Origin: Cinnamomum chago | Lineage: Eukaryota; Streptophyta; Magnoliopsida; Laurales; Lauraceae | NCBI GenBank assembly: GCA_038049695.1 | Contig: CP142454.1 | Coordinates: 21,522,501-21,586,500, forward strand | Reading direction: 5' to 3' | Length of the DNA: 64,000 nt | Shown: positions 1 through 11,286 of the stretch, in pieces | Layout: every line of letters begins with the position of its first letter | Position numbering within the stretch: the first letter of the stretch is position 1 | Position numbers and translations under genes: made by a program | Notes under the pieces: model-generated | Told to the model about the DNA's origin: nothing | The model's database searches: none | The model's input: the letters and a program-made list of their open reading frames with translations, nothing else

Positions 1-1008
1 CAAAATAATATGAGCACTCCATTTTAATCGCTTTGATTTATTCCCAACTCTCTGCCTCTTTCATGGTTTTTTTTTAAATAAAATTCTGGGGGCAACTACA
101 GGGGCTTCTAGCGGAGTATGTTGGGAATTTTTTTGGATGGGCCGCACTCGTGCTCATATATGGATAATCAGAGTCGTTTAAAATGATCACTCGACCCATA
201 ATGTTGTTTTATTAACCTTTTTTATTTTTGTGTTCAATCGTGCGATGAGATAACCTCCATTCAAAATGGGATTTGACTATACTTATAAATGTATGGAGTG
301 ATCATTCTGAACAACTAATTTGATTATTCATCAAGGGTCGAACTCATATATAAGGAAAGCCCCCACCCAATTTGATTAAAACACATAAGGCTTGTATTTT
401 GAGCCCGTAAGAACCACTTAAAAACCTAATAAAAATCCCGACCCACCCTTTCTCCAAATCTACCTTAATCCTCAATCGTCTCCCTCTCTTCTTGATCTTC
501 CTCTTTGGCATTGACATTGGTGTACGGCGCATCGTGATCCCTCTCTCTTAAAAGGCATTCTTCTGTCTCTCTTGATCCCCGCCTCTCTCCTTCTCTCCTC
601 TCACTATCTCTCGTGTGTAGAATCATGCTTGGATTTGTTTTTTAATTTTTAGTTTTTAACTTTTGGTTAGTTGGGAGCAAGTGGGTTTTGTTTGGTCGGA
701 TTGTAGGTTAACGTGGGTGCAAGATCTTATGGTACCATTTTTACACTTTTCTAGAAAGGTGGGCCCATATACGTGCAATTTATTATAGTAGACCCATATT
801 TTATTGACAATTGGGGCCAGGCCCAGCACAGCCAGTGCAACGTCGGCACCCTGGCCCAGTATGGCCCGTCCATTGGCGAAGCTGGTCCGGGCCACAACAC
901 GTAGATGGGCTTTTGTTTCATCGGGCCATAACACTTCCAAAGATAAAAACCATCCCTCATCAAATATTTGGACTGTAAAAACCGTTCCTGCGCCTTTGGT
1001 TTTCACAA
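1..1008. other. Left flank, no supported gene
   Basis: AT-rich sequence with short open frames on both strands, none with a recognisable domain. The stretch 780-1000 is GC-richer and reads like promoter or 5' UTR DNA ahead of the next region. It lies upstream of captured gene pieces and a CACTA 3' end, so it is probably transposon interior. The left end of that transposon is not visible in the window. Confidence 0.4.
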
Positions 1009-1318
1009 ATGTTCCCTGCGCACGGTAATTCCCCCTCCCCCTTTCTCCTGGCGCCATTTGAGACCTCCACCATTTCTCTTATCGCATTCTCTCGTCGCCA
1101 TTTTCTAAGGTTTTCGTTTCTTTTTGTGGATCTCTCACTCCCTCTACTCGCAATCCATCTCCTTCATTCCTTTTATTCTTTCTCCATTCTCGCTCCTGTT
1201 TCAGAATCCCAAACGCGAGAGAAAATGCGGAGGATAAACCTAGAGAAGAAAAGAAACCGAGACAGAGAAGAAGAGACTGAGGAGAAGAAATCTGGAGAAG
1301 AAGACGAAGCTAGCCAGG
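1009..1318 (+). other. Exon-like first-exon remnant of unknown origin
   Basis: A pyrimidine-rich leader resembling a plant 5' UTR is followed by an open frame that becomes very rich in Lys, Arg and Glu near 1225-1315. It ends in a plausible GT donor at about 1319. The charged segment has no family I recognise. It precedes two recognisable captured gene pieces (isocitrate dehydrogenase, kaurene oxidase), so it may be another captured exon or the first exon of a chimeric transcript. Function unknown. Confidence 0.3.
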
Positions 1319-1360
1319 TACTTTCTCTTGATCTCTCTCTACAAGTTTTAGGGGTTTTGT

Positions 1361-1434
1361 GACTTATGATTTAGGGTCACTTTTCTATGTGACTTATGAT
1401 TTAGGGTCACTTTTCTATGTGACTTATGATTTAA
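1361..1434. repeat. Short tandem repeat, 30-bp period
   Basis: A unit of about 30 bp beginning GTGACTTATGATTTAGGGTC occurs two and a half times in a row. It is too short and too irregular to assign a function. Confidence 0.85.
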
Positions 1435-1989
1435 GGTTTAAAATCAAAATCAGAGAGCATGCATGTTTTCAAATTCCGCTACCATATCACCAAGTGTTGG
1501 GGCTTTTTCCTGTTCTCCCTTCATGGGCTATCTAACTGTTGTTCATATGACACCCAACTGTCTTGAGTAGAAGCTTCCAAAGGAGTTTGATACGCGGCAT
1601 TTTTTCAAGAAAGGATATTTTATCCCTAGATCTCAGCGATGACAATATCTCAACAACATTCTGGAAAGAGAACTCTAAGGTATGGAATCTTGGGGCTTTT
1701 TTATTTTTGGGTTTTGTTGCTTTAGTTGAAGACATGAGCGTTTCTGAGATTTTATTTTGATGAAAATGCTTGGTTTTACTTTTTTTTCTCTCTTACATTT
1801 TACTTGAGTATCTGATTTCTTGGGATTCTGGGGCCTTTTTGTTTCTAGATTTTTCGCTGAAGGTATTTTTATAAGTGGTTTTAATTTGTTGTTTTTGCTA
1901 TTTTACTTTGAAAATGGATTGATTTTCACTTTTTTTTTTCTCAAAGATTTTTACTTGGACATCTGATTTCGTATGTTTCTGTTTATTCT

Positions 1990-2106
1990 GAAGACGATGA
2001 AGGTATTAGCTGGGTCACCCCAATAGATCCTCTGTTGTATGACAATCCCAGCAATGCTCTTCCTGGCGATGGAATCAGACCCGAGATTGCAGAATCAGTA
2101 AAACAG
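1990..2106 (+). pseudogene. Captured exon piece of NAD-isocitrate dehydrogenase
   Basis: The frame at 2056-2106 reads ALPGDGIRPEIAESVKQ. This matches the start of the mature NAD-dependent isocitrate dehydrogenase subunit, where family members have a PGDGIGPEIAESVK motif. The third Gly of the motif is Arg here. A GT donor follows the Gln codon directly, which fits an exon boundary. The in-frame stretch before it (1994-2055) is not IDH and I do not recognise it. No further IDH exon follows; the next recognisable coding DNA is from kaurene oxidase. This is therefore a fragment, probably carried by a transposon, and not a working TCA-cycle gene. Recognition rests on a 17-residue match. Confidence 0.6.
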
Positions 2107-2877
2107 GTTCCATCTCTTTCTGCATCTCATCTCGCCTCTTTTGAATTCGATGACTTTATTTTTATTGTATTCATTGCTTCATTTGAATTCCTATCGAGTG
2201 ATTCCATCTTGTTTGGATTGATTAGAGTATGGGAAGGGGCTTGACAAATTCAATAGAGAAATTTATAATGGGTGCGTTTGTATGTGCTAGCTCTGGATGG
2301 TATTTGGTTTGATTGTTTTAACAGAGCGAAAATGCATCACTTTTCTGACCCAAAGTATTATAAGCTTAGCTTGCTCATGTCAATTTCAGGGAGAAGTATG
2401 GAATAATTCTATTCCACCTCATGTGTTTTTATATGTCTGCATGAAAGTAAGCATTTGGAGGAATGTATATAGAACATCCCTTGTGGTCATTTATCCAAAC
2501 CGGCTGTGATTTGGGGTACATCCAAATGCACCCTTCAATTTTGTAACTGTTTTTATGGAAAAATAAAATGCGACAACTTTTGATTTGGACTCAAAAATCG
2601 ATATTTTTCTTAAGAAAATGATGGTTGAAAACAAAGAAAAAAAATTCTTAAACTCATTATCAAGTCCTAATACCTTTTGGATCATAAGGAGAATTGTGAA
2701 AAAGAAATTTCACAATGAGAAATGGAAGGAAAGAGAAAAAAAATGTAAAAAAAAATGCAGAAAGATTGATAAGCATTAAGTGGAGATGATTTTGTCCCAT
2801 ACAATGGGAGCCACTAGGTTACAACGTAACTAGGATTGTGTTCTTTCTATGTGGAATGGTGTTGTACTTTTGTAGTT

Positions 2878-3476
2878 GTTCCTGGTCTGCCTTTGATTGG
2901 GAACTTGCTTCAACTGAAGGAGAAGAAATCCCACCAGACAATTGCTAAATGGGTGAGATTTATGGGCCAATTTACTCTATTAAAATTGGAGCATCCACTG
3001 TGCTGGTTCTGATTTCAAAAATCTTGCTAATGAGGTATTTTGCTGTATTTCCCCTTATTTGATTATTAGCTGTCATTTCTTTCTTTTTTCTTTTTCTTCA
3101 AAAGTTAGTTTCAGATCGTATCACATAAGTTAGTTTCAGATGGCATAACATAGGATTCTGTTTCATTCCATTTCTTCTTTTGTTGCCGTTGCTACTGTTG
3201 TCTGCATGAGAGACATATCCATGTCTAATTGGGTAGGAGAAAGGAAAAGGTTTAGTGTGAATTTATGGTGAATGGGATACTTTTATTGATTGACTTTTCT
3301 ATTTTTATTTTTAGGCCATGGTGACTATATTCTCCTCTATCTCGACCAGGAAGCTTTCCAACGCATTGACAGTACTTACATCTAACAAAAATATGGTTGC
3401 AATGAGTGACTACGGTGATTTCCATATGATGGTAAAACATTATATATTAACAAGTGTTTTGGGAGCTAATGTTCAG
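2878..3476 (+). pseudogene. Captured two-exon piece of ent-kaurene oxidase (CYP701A)
   Basis: Exon piece 2878-3034 begins VPGLPLIGNLLQLKEKK, the proline-rich hinge and N-terminal part of plant ent-kaurene oxidase, the cytochrome P450 of gibberellin synthesis. Exon piece 3315-3476 encodes [13 protein letters not shown] and ends VLGANVQ, the next conserved part of the same protein. An intron of 280 bp with GT/AG ends lies between them, so this is a DNA-level copy and not a retrocopy. The first exon is frameshifted after AKW (about 2955) and again near its end. The heme-binding Cys region and all later exons are missing. It sits between an IDH piece and a CACTA tail, which fits gene-fragment capture by a transposon. 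It cannot encode a working enzyme. Confidence 0.85.
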
Positions 3477-5578
3477 GTGTGTATTACAAAATTCTCTCCT
3501 ATTAAAAAAATTTTCAGACAAAACAAACACATGAATGCTGTAAAAAATTAGCCTCCTACTTCTTGAAGCAACAATTTCTGTGTTTTTTGAATTTTTCTGT
3601 GTGTGTGCATAAGCGAAATCGTAGGCACAAGGACACCATGATATAGAAACACTTTAAAACCATTGCATGCTGAGGTCAAGCACAATCCACTGAAGCGGTA
3701 AACCTTAGAGAGATTTCCAAGACGAACTTTTTCGGTTAGCTCTAAAACAAGTAGGTTTATTTCTTGAAAAGATCTTTGACATTTTAGTTCTATTGAAAAG
3801 ACAACAACAATAATATTTAAATTGTTGGAACACAATGAGTTTTGCAGGCTTTGTGTAGAAGACGTTGAATCCATTTATGTGGAAGTGCTTGGAGTCAAAT
3901 TTTAGAAATAGGAAATTTTTGATGTGTTAGTGATTGACCCAATGATGGGTGAAATTGTGATGGATTGGAGAGATTTCTCCCAATTTGAGATTAGTTCCTA
4001 ACAGGGGCATGGAAATGCAAATCCAGTGGAACCTTTCTTCTTGTTTTTTAATCTATCTTGTTCTTGTGTCATAATTCCACCGTTCAAATAATATTCAAAG
4101 TACTAATAAAAGGAAACTATGGCTGATAAAAGCTTATCAACTTTTGTAGGTAGGCAACAAAGGCAGGCATGTTATATGTGGTAACTTATACATTATCAAC
4201 AACCAACCAGGTAAGGTCTTTCAAGTATTTTCATTTTTTTCTTATAGCCATGGCCTCTGTTTGTTCTTTAATCATTAATTTTGATTCATAAAATTACTGA
4301 TCTCTCTCTCATGTCATGATTACTTCAGATCGGGACTATCTTATAAATCTGTATATTCTTATATGAGATTTTCTAAGATTTTAAATTCTATTTTAAACGT
4401 TTTTATAATAATTTTTTAATGGTGGTTTTTATGGTATTTGTCATCCAATTTCTTTAATTCTTCGTTTTCTGTAATATTTGAAAGAAACTGAATTATTAGG
4501 TCCTTTTAATGATCTCAAATGACCAATCTGTTGTCTCTCATATGACTGCGTGTGGGCATCTTGTTGTGAATATTTAGGATATGGGCTATGTTCATAACTC
4601 CCTATTTTCTTATAAGGTATATCTCGAAGGAGTTTTAATCATAATCTTGTTAGGTTTCTTTGTTTCTTCTATCCCCTGTTGTTAGATTCTGTTTATGATC
4701 TCAATCATCCAATTTAAACCAGTTACCTAGTATTAAATTGTTAGTCAATGGTTTCAGTGAAGTGGTTGTTTTGGACTTTTTAACAAGTGCTCCTCAGAAC
4801 TCTTACTTCTGGTGTATGCAATAAAATAAAGAAAGCAGTAAAGATAGGTTTTGAAATAATCCATATTACATGATCAGTAGTATATGTCAGGCATATATCA
4901 AGCAGATCGTAAAGTTTTTGTGGCCATTATCTAATTGAAATGGCCAGTTGATTATTGTGGACCCAATTTCAATTATTTCAGTTTGTTCTCCTGCACACGG
5001 TTCATATACGAACTGTGCATATGGGTAATAGTCTTGTGTCACTCAAAGGAGGGCTCCAAGGAAATCAGAGTTGCACAAGTGAATATTATCCCAAGTGCCA
5101 GTATAAAAAAAAAAAGGTTTTGGGAAATTTAGATTAAAATTCGGATCCATGCTTATAGGATTCAGAAGTTGTCCAATTTGAATCCAAAGCTTATGACAAG
5201 CATTATATATAAAAAAAAGAAGAAGAAAAATTTTGTTGTTTCCGTTTCTTAGTTAAATTGGCTATGATGGATTCAGTAGCGATGATGCCTAAACAGTTAC
5301 TCCCACTTACAGTTTACCTTTTGAGCACTAAATTATGTATCATGTTATATGTTCTTGATGGGATTTATTTATTTTACATAGCATTTTTTTTGGGATGCAC
5401 ATATATCTTATGGGCCATATAGTAGTGTTTATGGGTAGTCCTTATGATTTTAAGCTTAATAGGACGAAGACCACCGAGTTGCACGGGGCACTTCTCGCTA
5501 GTATTGTAGATCCCAGTTTATTTCAATTGCCTAACATATATTAATTACATGACATATTTGAATGCTTTGATAATGCAG
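3477..5578. other. Non-coding, transposon interior
   Basis: AT-rich DNA without a supportable gene. A short exon-like stretch at 4148-4210 is bounded by AG and GT but matches nothing I know. The frame near 5040-5137 faintly resembles the zinc-finger half of a WRKY domain but is too short and diverged to call. Confidence 0.5.
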
Positions 5579-5931
5579 CGAAGAATGGAAGAGGCATTGT
5601 CGCAGCCTGAAATTAATTCTCCAGTGGCTGAGCAACAGGTGATTGAGAATCTGCTAGGGAAGAGGGTCGCAAGGAGGCAAGGGTACCGCTCGAGGGGCCC
5701 ATCATCATCTTCTATTGGTATCTTGATGTCTTCTGAGATAAGCACCCTACGGCAGCAACTAGCTGATTCGTTGAAAGCACAAGAAGATTTGAGAGAAGAG
5801 TGCGGCGATAGTATGAAGACTTGCATAAGCAAATGCAAGATCAGGCAGCTATGCAGGTTCACATGCAGAGTCAGATTCAGTTGTTGCTTTCCCGAGTCGG
5901 TATGGATGGTTCGGGCTCCTCCGAAAGATAA
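5579..5931 (+). pseudogene. C-terminal exon of a CACTA (En/Spm-type) transposon protein, frameshifted
   Basis: After a good AG acceptor at 5576-5578, the frame encodes MEEALSQPE, then VIENLLGKRVARRQGYRSRG and a Leu/Gln-rich coiled-coil stretch. A charged (G/Y)-rich motif followed by a coiled coil is typical of the C-terminus of plant Ptta/En/Spm-associated proteins. Near 5797-5810 the frame shifts. The natural continuation is in another frame, reads YEDLHKQMQDQAAMQ and a further Gln/Met-rich helix, and stops at 5929-5931. The exon lies just inside a CACTA 3' end (7326), as expected for this family. It is broken and incomplete; the rest of the protein is not in the window. The family assignment is from general resemblance. 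Confidence 0.55.
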
Positions 5932-6300
5932 GGATTTGATGGTTTTATGAATTGGCATGGGTCATCCCTCTAACAAGTTCATTTTGCTCCTTATTGGCCG
6001 TGTTTCATGGTGTACTTTGGATATTTGATGATGATTAGATTTTAGTTGAGATTTACTTTATTGAGAAATTTGACTTTTTTTGACGTGGGATATTACATTT
6101 TATGTGGCATGGACAAGTTTTATGATTGGTTTTAGTTTATTGATGACTCATTATTTTTTATTGTTACATGATGAATGTGGGATTATTTGTTGTTTATCAA
6201 TGTTTATGCTTGTGCAATGTTGAAAATGTAGATTTGAACAGGAAAATATTGTACAGGAATTTTTCCTAATTTTTTCAATTATTTCTTAATTGATAAGAAA
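5932..6300. other. Gap between transposase tail and CACTA repeats
   Basis: AT-rich 3' untranslated-type DNA between the transposase tail exon and the subterminal repeat block. I see no gene. Confidence 0.5.
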
Positions 6301-6305
6301 AGTTA

Positions 6306-7075
6306 TTTCTCAACGCACTCTCTGCGTCACCAAAAGTGAATTTCTTGACAACGTTAGAGACATTTCTTGACGCGTCAACACGTCGGAATATGTATGACCG
6401 GCGGTATGCGTGCGTCGTCAAATATGTATATCGACGCTAGTATGTGTGTTGGCAAATGTATAATCGACGTTATTATGCGTTGGCAATGACGTAAATCTAT
6501 TTCTCAACGCACTCTCTGCGTCGCCAAAAGTAATTTTCCTGCATCGTTAAAGACATAACCCGATGCTTCAACACGTCGGGATATGTATTACCGGCATTGT
6601 GTATGCGTTGTCACATATGTATTCCGACGCTAATATGTGCGTTGGCAAATGTATAACCGATGTTATTATGCGTCGGCAATTAGGTACATCTATTTTCCGA
6701 CGCACCCTCTGCGTCTCTAAAAATAATTTTCCTGCATCGTTGAAGACATTTCCCGATGCTTCAACACGTCAGGATATGTATTACAGGCGTTGTGTATGCG
6801 TCGTCAAATATGTATCCCGACGCTAGTATTAGCGTCGGCAAATGTATAACCGACGTTGTTATGCCTCGGCAGTTAGGTAAATCTATTTCCCGATGCATTC
6901 TTTGCGTCACTAAAAGTAATTTTCATGCGTCGTTGAAGACATTTCCCGATGCTTCGACACGTCGGGATATGTATTATCTGCGTTGTGTATGCGTCGTCAA
7001 ATATGTATTCCGACGTTAGTATTAGCGTCGACAAATGTATAACCGACGTTGTCATGCGTTGGCAGTGAAGTGAGG
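6306..7075. repeat. CACTA subterminal tandem repeats, ~193-bp period
   Basis: About four tandem units start near 6306, 6499, 6690 and 6884. Each carries several CGACG / CGTCG motifs in both orientations, for example CTCTGCGTC, ACACGTCGG and CCGACG. Such motif-dense subterminal blocks are typical transposase-binding regions of CACTA elements, and this one ends about 250 bp before the element terminus. Confidence 0.8.
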
Positions 7076-7281
7076 TTGACCACTAAGTTCATATTTTTGC
7101 CGACGCTGTTGGAATTGCCAACGTTTGGGACGACGCACCATTGCGTCGGCGAATTGGCCCTTTTTAGCCGACGCTAAACATTATTACGTCGGGAATGGTT
7201 TTCTTGGCATTAGGTTGCCGACATGGTGCCGACGCATTGTACTACGTCGGTAAAGCCTGCCCCGACGCAATTCTGATTTTT

Positions 7282-7326
7282 CCAGATGCGGTGACTGCGT
7301 TAGTAAAACTGTATTTTGTTGTAGTG
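7282..7326. mobile_element. CACTA transposon 3' terminus
   Basis: The sequence ends TTTTGTTGTAGTG at 7326; its reverse complement starts CACTACAACAAAA, the hallmark CACTA end. It follows subterminal repeats and a transposase-like exon. The matching 5' terminus was not found in the window, so the element extends beyond the left edge or is truncated. Confidence 0.8.
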
Positions 7327-7358
7327 CCCCCAGATTAGAAGTCCTGGATCCGCCCCTG
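7327..7358. mobile_element. hAT element terminus abutting the CACTA end
   Basis: The last bases, TGGATCCGCCCCTG, are the reverse complement of CAGGGGCGGATCCA. This is the terminal repeat type of the autonomous hAT element at 11235-16096. The remaining 32 bp imply that the CACTA element inserted just inside an older hAT copy whose other end is outside the window. BBI-unit sequence resumes at 7359. Confidence 0.65.
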
Positions 7359-9147
7359 ATATAAGCTAGGCCTGTAACTCTATTTAAGACTCCACCATCC
7401 AATCAAAGATAGCCATGTGTACGAATATGAAGGGTAAAAAAACAAGTCCCACTGCCGAGCAACACGGACCCATGAAAATTACTCCTTGAAATGTGACAGG
7501 GTCATAAGACTTCCTTTCCCTTTTTTGTATTTATAAAATAAGAACTTTGGCTTTATATGGTAAGTTGGTAACCCTCAATTTCATTGACTTCGGCATGCGG
7601 GGTTTATTTATTTGGAATAGAGCTGATTAAATACACATAATTGAAATAAAGTGTCAAATTTGAATAATCTCGCCTGACGAGTAACAGTGTTCTAGTTCTT
7701 GATTTTTTTTAGCCATTTCTAAGTTCTTTTCCTTCTTTTAATACATTATTTGCTTTCGAGCAAAATAGAAAAAAATCAAAAGATATTCCCACACAACTTT
7801 CTCTACAAAATTAGTTTTAATTGTTGGGATATCACGGGTCTCATCATTTTTTTATCTATCATGAAATTGATAGTGATTTTCCACATCCAAAAGTAATTAA
7901 AGATGCTCTAGAAATGAATGAATCTGAGAAACTTAGGTAGCGTTTGGTTCGCTATAATGGTTTTAGACAAAAATGGAATAGAGAGTGGAATGAGTTTGAA
8001 ATGGAATTAAACATGAATAGTTATTTCAATTTCAACGTTTGATTTTACTGAAGAATCAATCCAGTAATAGAATTCTTATTCATATTCTTGTGTTTGATAT
8101 GTGGGAATGATGCACGGAATTAAATAAAATTTATATAAGACTGTCCAAAATACCCTCCTCCTCCTCCTCCCCCACCCAGTCACCAGCTGGGAAGGAGACC
8201 AGCCGGCCTCCTTCCTCCCTAGCCCCACCTGCACAAACCACCATATTCCTCTCCAAGGCGCAGAGCACCCATCTCTCTCCAGATCTCATCCCCTTGTCCC
8301 TCATAGCCCCCTGTGCATGCAAATCATCACCCCTCGCACTCATCGCCAAGGCGCTTCACCAACCTCTCTCTCTGGTTGATCTCCTTCCGAGCCGGCAACT
8401 GAGAGGAGGGTGGAGGGAGGGAGGAGGAGTGTTGATGTGATAAAGGGGCATTTTGATCTAAAAAAATTATAAAAAATAGGAATGACCATTTCACTACCTC
8501 CCCGGTGCAATGACCATTTCTCTACATAAAGGAATGATGATACCTGAAGTAATAGTCATTCCGCTATTTTTTTGCCAACCAAATGCGGTTATGATCATTT
8601 CGTTGGAATAACAATTCCATTCCAACCTTCGTTAGAGCGTACCGAACGCTATCTTAAGTTACCAGTACACTCCCACCATTTATGATATGTCCCTTCACTT
8701 TACTCTAATATGTGTTGGCTTTAGTGTAAGACTGACTACTTATCATGGGCTCAATCTCGGAGAGTGACCAACTCCTGATAGATGAAAGTCCTATTAAATC
8801 AGTCAGAATATATTTGAAAACATGGGAATCAATTGATTTTGAATAGTCCAAATTTCAATAGTTTGGTCAGCATGGATCCTATGTCAACAATCGGACAAGT
8901 ATTCTTGCTGGGCCAAATACTCAAACTGCATATCCAAGTATAAGAAAAAAAGTTACTAATAAAGGCAGCCTTTAACACTAGAACAAACAGGACCATACAG
9001 TGATGAATGATGATTGCTATTACAGTAAAAGTAACAAACCCATCACCACAACACACATCTACCAACACTCATCACTTTTTATTTAGATTATGTAGTAGAT
9101 AAGACAGCAGCAGCTGTGATTAGTCTTGGTGGATCATCCCCATCATA
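7359..9147. repeat. BBI repeat unit 1, downstream (non-coding) part
   Basis: It starts with a relic BBI promoter (about 7370-7420, degraded G-box CATGTG) and continues through sequence repeated at 26300-27491, 31600-34162 and 43880-47994. Within it, about 7938-8656 begins with AGCGTTTGGTTCGCTATAATGG and ends in an inverted copy of the same kind (GAACGCTATCTTAAG), so it is itself an old MITE-like insertion shared by several units. There is no gene in it. The 3' UTR of BBI copy A lies at its right end. Confidence 0.7.
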
Positions 9148-9433
9148 TCATTTGCCTGTGCTGCAAGAATTGTCGCAGTAATCTTTGATATCGTTGCATT
9201 GGCACTGGGGAGGGATGGATTTGGTGCATCGGCAGCTCTTGCAGGAGGAGTGGCAGTAGGATTTTATATCCGTGCAACGACACTGTGGAGGAAAGGAACG
9301 GGTGCATATGCACATATCGCAACATGGCCCTTTCGCCAATCGCCATCATCCCATCACCTACATTCAAATGTTTCAACATCAGGTAACATGATGCATAAAC
9401 ATATATGAATACCACTTGTTTTCACTTGTTTTT

Positions 9434-10318
9434 AGGTTCAGTTTGACATCTCTACTTTTCCCCTCTTATTATCTTAAAATTGATTGAATCCGGTTTTAGC
9501 ATGTTTGCTATTAGCTTTTACTGTGTCCATTTCATATGGCATTAAGACAAAACGTGTCTGTTTCATGAAGTCCCAAAAAGTAGCAGAATTCAATCTGACG
9601 AAGTGGTCTGAAGCGGGTAGACGGATGTTGCTACAGTGTTATGGACGTCCTCCTAGGACAGTCCGACTTTTCATATTTTTTTAAAATTTATGGGACCCAC
9701 AATCATGATCCAAGCCGTTAGAAATATTCAGAAGGTCAAACACGGCCTCGTGTCAAAATTTCAGCAGTTGATCTATCTCAAATCTCGAGATATTTGCAAA
9801 AAACCGTGAGCCGTTTGATGTAATATTCCGGACATTGTGGGCCCCACAATCAAGATCTGAATCGTCCATCCTCTTTGGAAATCTACAAATAGCTATGGGA
9901 TCAAGTTTAAGGTGTTAACTCATTATTGATATTGAGATATTTGTTAAAAAGCATGAACCATTAGATGTAAACAAGCTCTCTCTTTCATATTACTTATTGT
10001 CATTCCGGTTTTTATGAATTCTAAATTATTCTGGGCCACTAAATGAAGATCCAAACCGCTTATAGTCATTAAAATGTGGAACACGTGTTTGATATAAAAT
10101 TTCAACTGTTGGATGATCACAGATCTTGAGATATTTGCAAAATGCCTAGACCATGAGATCTATTTTTACATGTGTCTTACAAAACTGTCTATTTTTAAAA
10201 TATCTATGTCTTACCAAACAGTCTATTTGTAAAGCATCAATTTCAAACCGCTCCATTTGAAATAGATCTATATCATACAGATCTATTTCGTAAAGATAAG
10301 ATTTGCCAAACAAGCCCT
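9434..10318. mobile_element. TE insertion in the intron of BBI copy A
   Basis: The insertion is defined by comparison: units 2-4 read straight across this site. Its right end (AGATAAGATTTGCCAAACAAGC) is homologous to the right end of the insertion at 28763-29824. The interior has the same repeated modules, with phrases such as GATCCAAGCCGTT and CTTGAGATATTTG. The left end does not match, so it may be nested or truncated. Confidence 0.65.
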
Positions 10319-10490
10319 TAATCTGAAGCTCAAATCTATTCACTTTAAAGTCATCTTACGTGTGTGCATATATAAATAAGCTCATGATCTAGTAAGTACA
10401 TGTGATATCTCCTAAAACCAATGAACTTGAAGGATGGAAATCAAGGGGCTGATTAAGTTGATCAATTGGGTTGATATTGGTATGTGGAGA

Positions 10491-10540
10491 GAGAGAGAGA
10501 GAGAGAGAGAGATATGATCAATTGGGTTGATATTAGTATG

Positions 10541-10587
<47 letters not shown>
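10491..10587. repeat. (GA)n microsatellite at BBI copy A exon 1/intron border
   Basis: GA runs, one interrupted by a duplicated 28-bp segment of flank. On the coding (minus) strand this is a (CT)n tract directly at the 5' end of the intron, in the same position as in copies C, D and E. Confidence 0.9.
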
Positions 10588-10591
<4 letters not shown>

Positions 10592-10632
10592 TAGATTACG
10601 AAGGGGTCGTCAGCAAGGGAAGAAGTGACAAG

Positions 10633-10950
10633 TGAAAAACCAATATGGCCTTAATTCAGGCGCAAATCCCAATTTCTCTGACTCTATTAGATTTCAATAA
10701 AGAAGAGATACTCGAACATATTTACCAGAATGATGACAAAATCAAACAATCACACACAAAAAGAGAACGCACAAATTATACGTGGAAAAACCCTACACGG
10801 AAAAAAACCACGGGTCTTACCGTCTAGGCCAACAGACAACCAAGCACTAAATCAAATGAAAGTTACAAGTAAGAAATCACACCCCTTTCCCAGTTGGTGA
10901 CTCAACCTAAGGACTGAGCTCACTTGCCGACCACTCGCCGTACACTTTCT
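10633..10950. mobile_element. Fragment resembling a Copia-type LTR
   Basis: It replaces the upstream half of BBI copy A exon 1. It contains ACGTGGAAAAACCCTACACGG and ACCACGGG phrases common in plant Copia LTRs, where they read as a 'gtggaaaaccc...accacggg' stretch. I found neither terminal repeats nor target-site duplications, so the class is uncertain. Confidence 0.35.
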
Positions 10951-11254
10951 CCGTGCTTGAACTGACGACCTTGAATCTGTCTTCAAGATGATTCGTCCTC
11001 GAATGAGAAGAAGAACTCCAATGCTCAGAACTTCATATCAGCATACAAAAGGAGTACCCTATGATTGCTATTACAATAGAAGTAATAAAGCCATCACCAG
11101 TACCGTCCTCCCTACATTCTTCACTCATTCATTTATTTAGATTTATTTAACTAATAGATAGACAGCAGCGGCTGTGATTACTCCTTACAAGTGCTGATCA
11201 TGATATCAGTTGCCGTGATCGACGTCTGAGCAGTCAGTGGCGGAACCACATGGA

Positions 11255-11286
<32 letters not shown>

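Larger units (their letters stand above)
9148..10632 (-). pseudogene. Bowman-Birk inhibitor copy A, decayed
   Basis: Exon 2 (9148-9357) still encodes a 14-cysteine BBI domain. Loop 1 is CTRSFPPQC (P1 Arg) and loop 2 is CTKSIPPQC (P1 Lys), so the ancestor was a trypsin/trypsin inhibitor. Four lesions are visible. Exon 2 is 210 bp against 203 in the intact copies because of a 7-bp insertion near 9336-9342 that shifts the frame before the first cysteine. The 5' splice donor (about 10586) lost its GT. Exon 1 is cut at 10632, removing the start codon and most of the signal peptide. About 885 bp of TE sequence lies in the intron. An internal ATG at 9339 could still open the cysteine-rich frame, but without a signal peptide. 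Confidence 0.85.

Noticed and set aside
656-1057. 133-codon frame on the minus strand
   Set aside because: No recognisable domain, crossed by plus-strand exon-like sequence; likely chance.
4955-5137. WRKY zinc-finger-like remnant
   Set aside because: Only a few spaced residues (YY, C, KKKV) fit; no WRKY core and no splice context.
6306-7075. CRISPR-like or satellite array
   Set aside because: Units of about 193 bp with no spacer pattern, adjoining a CACTA end; they are subterminal transposon repeats.
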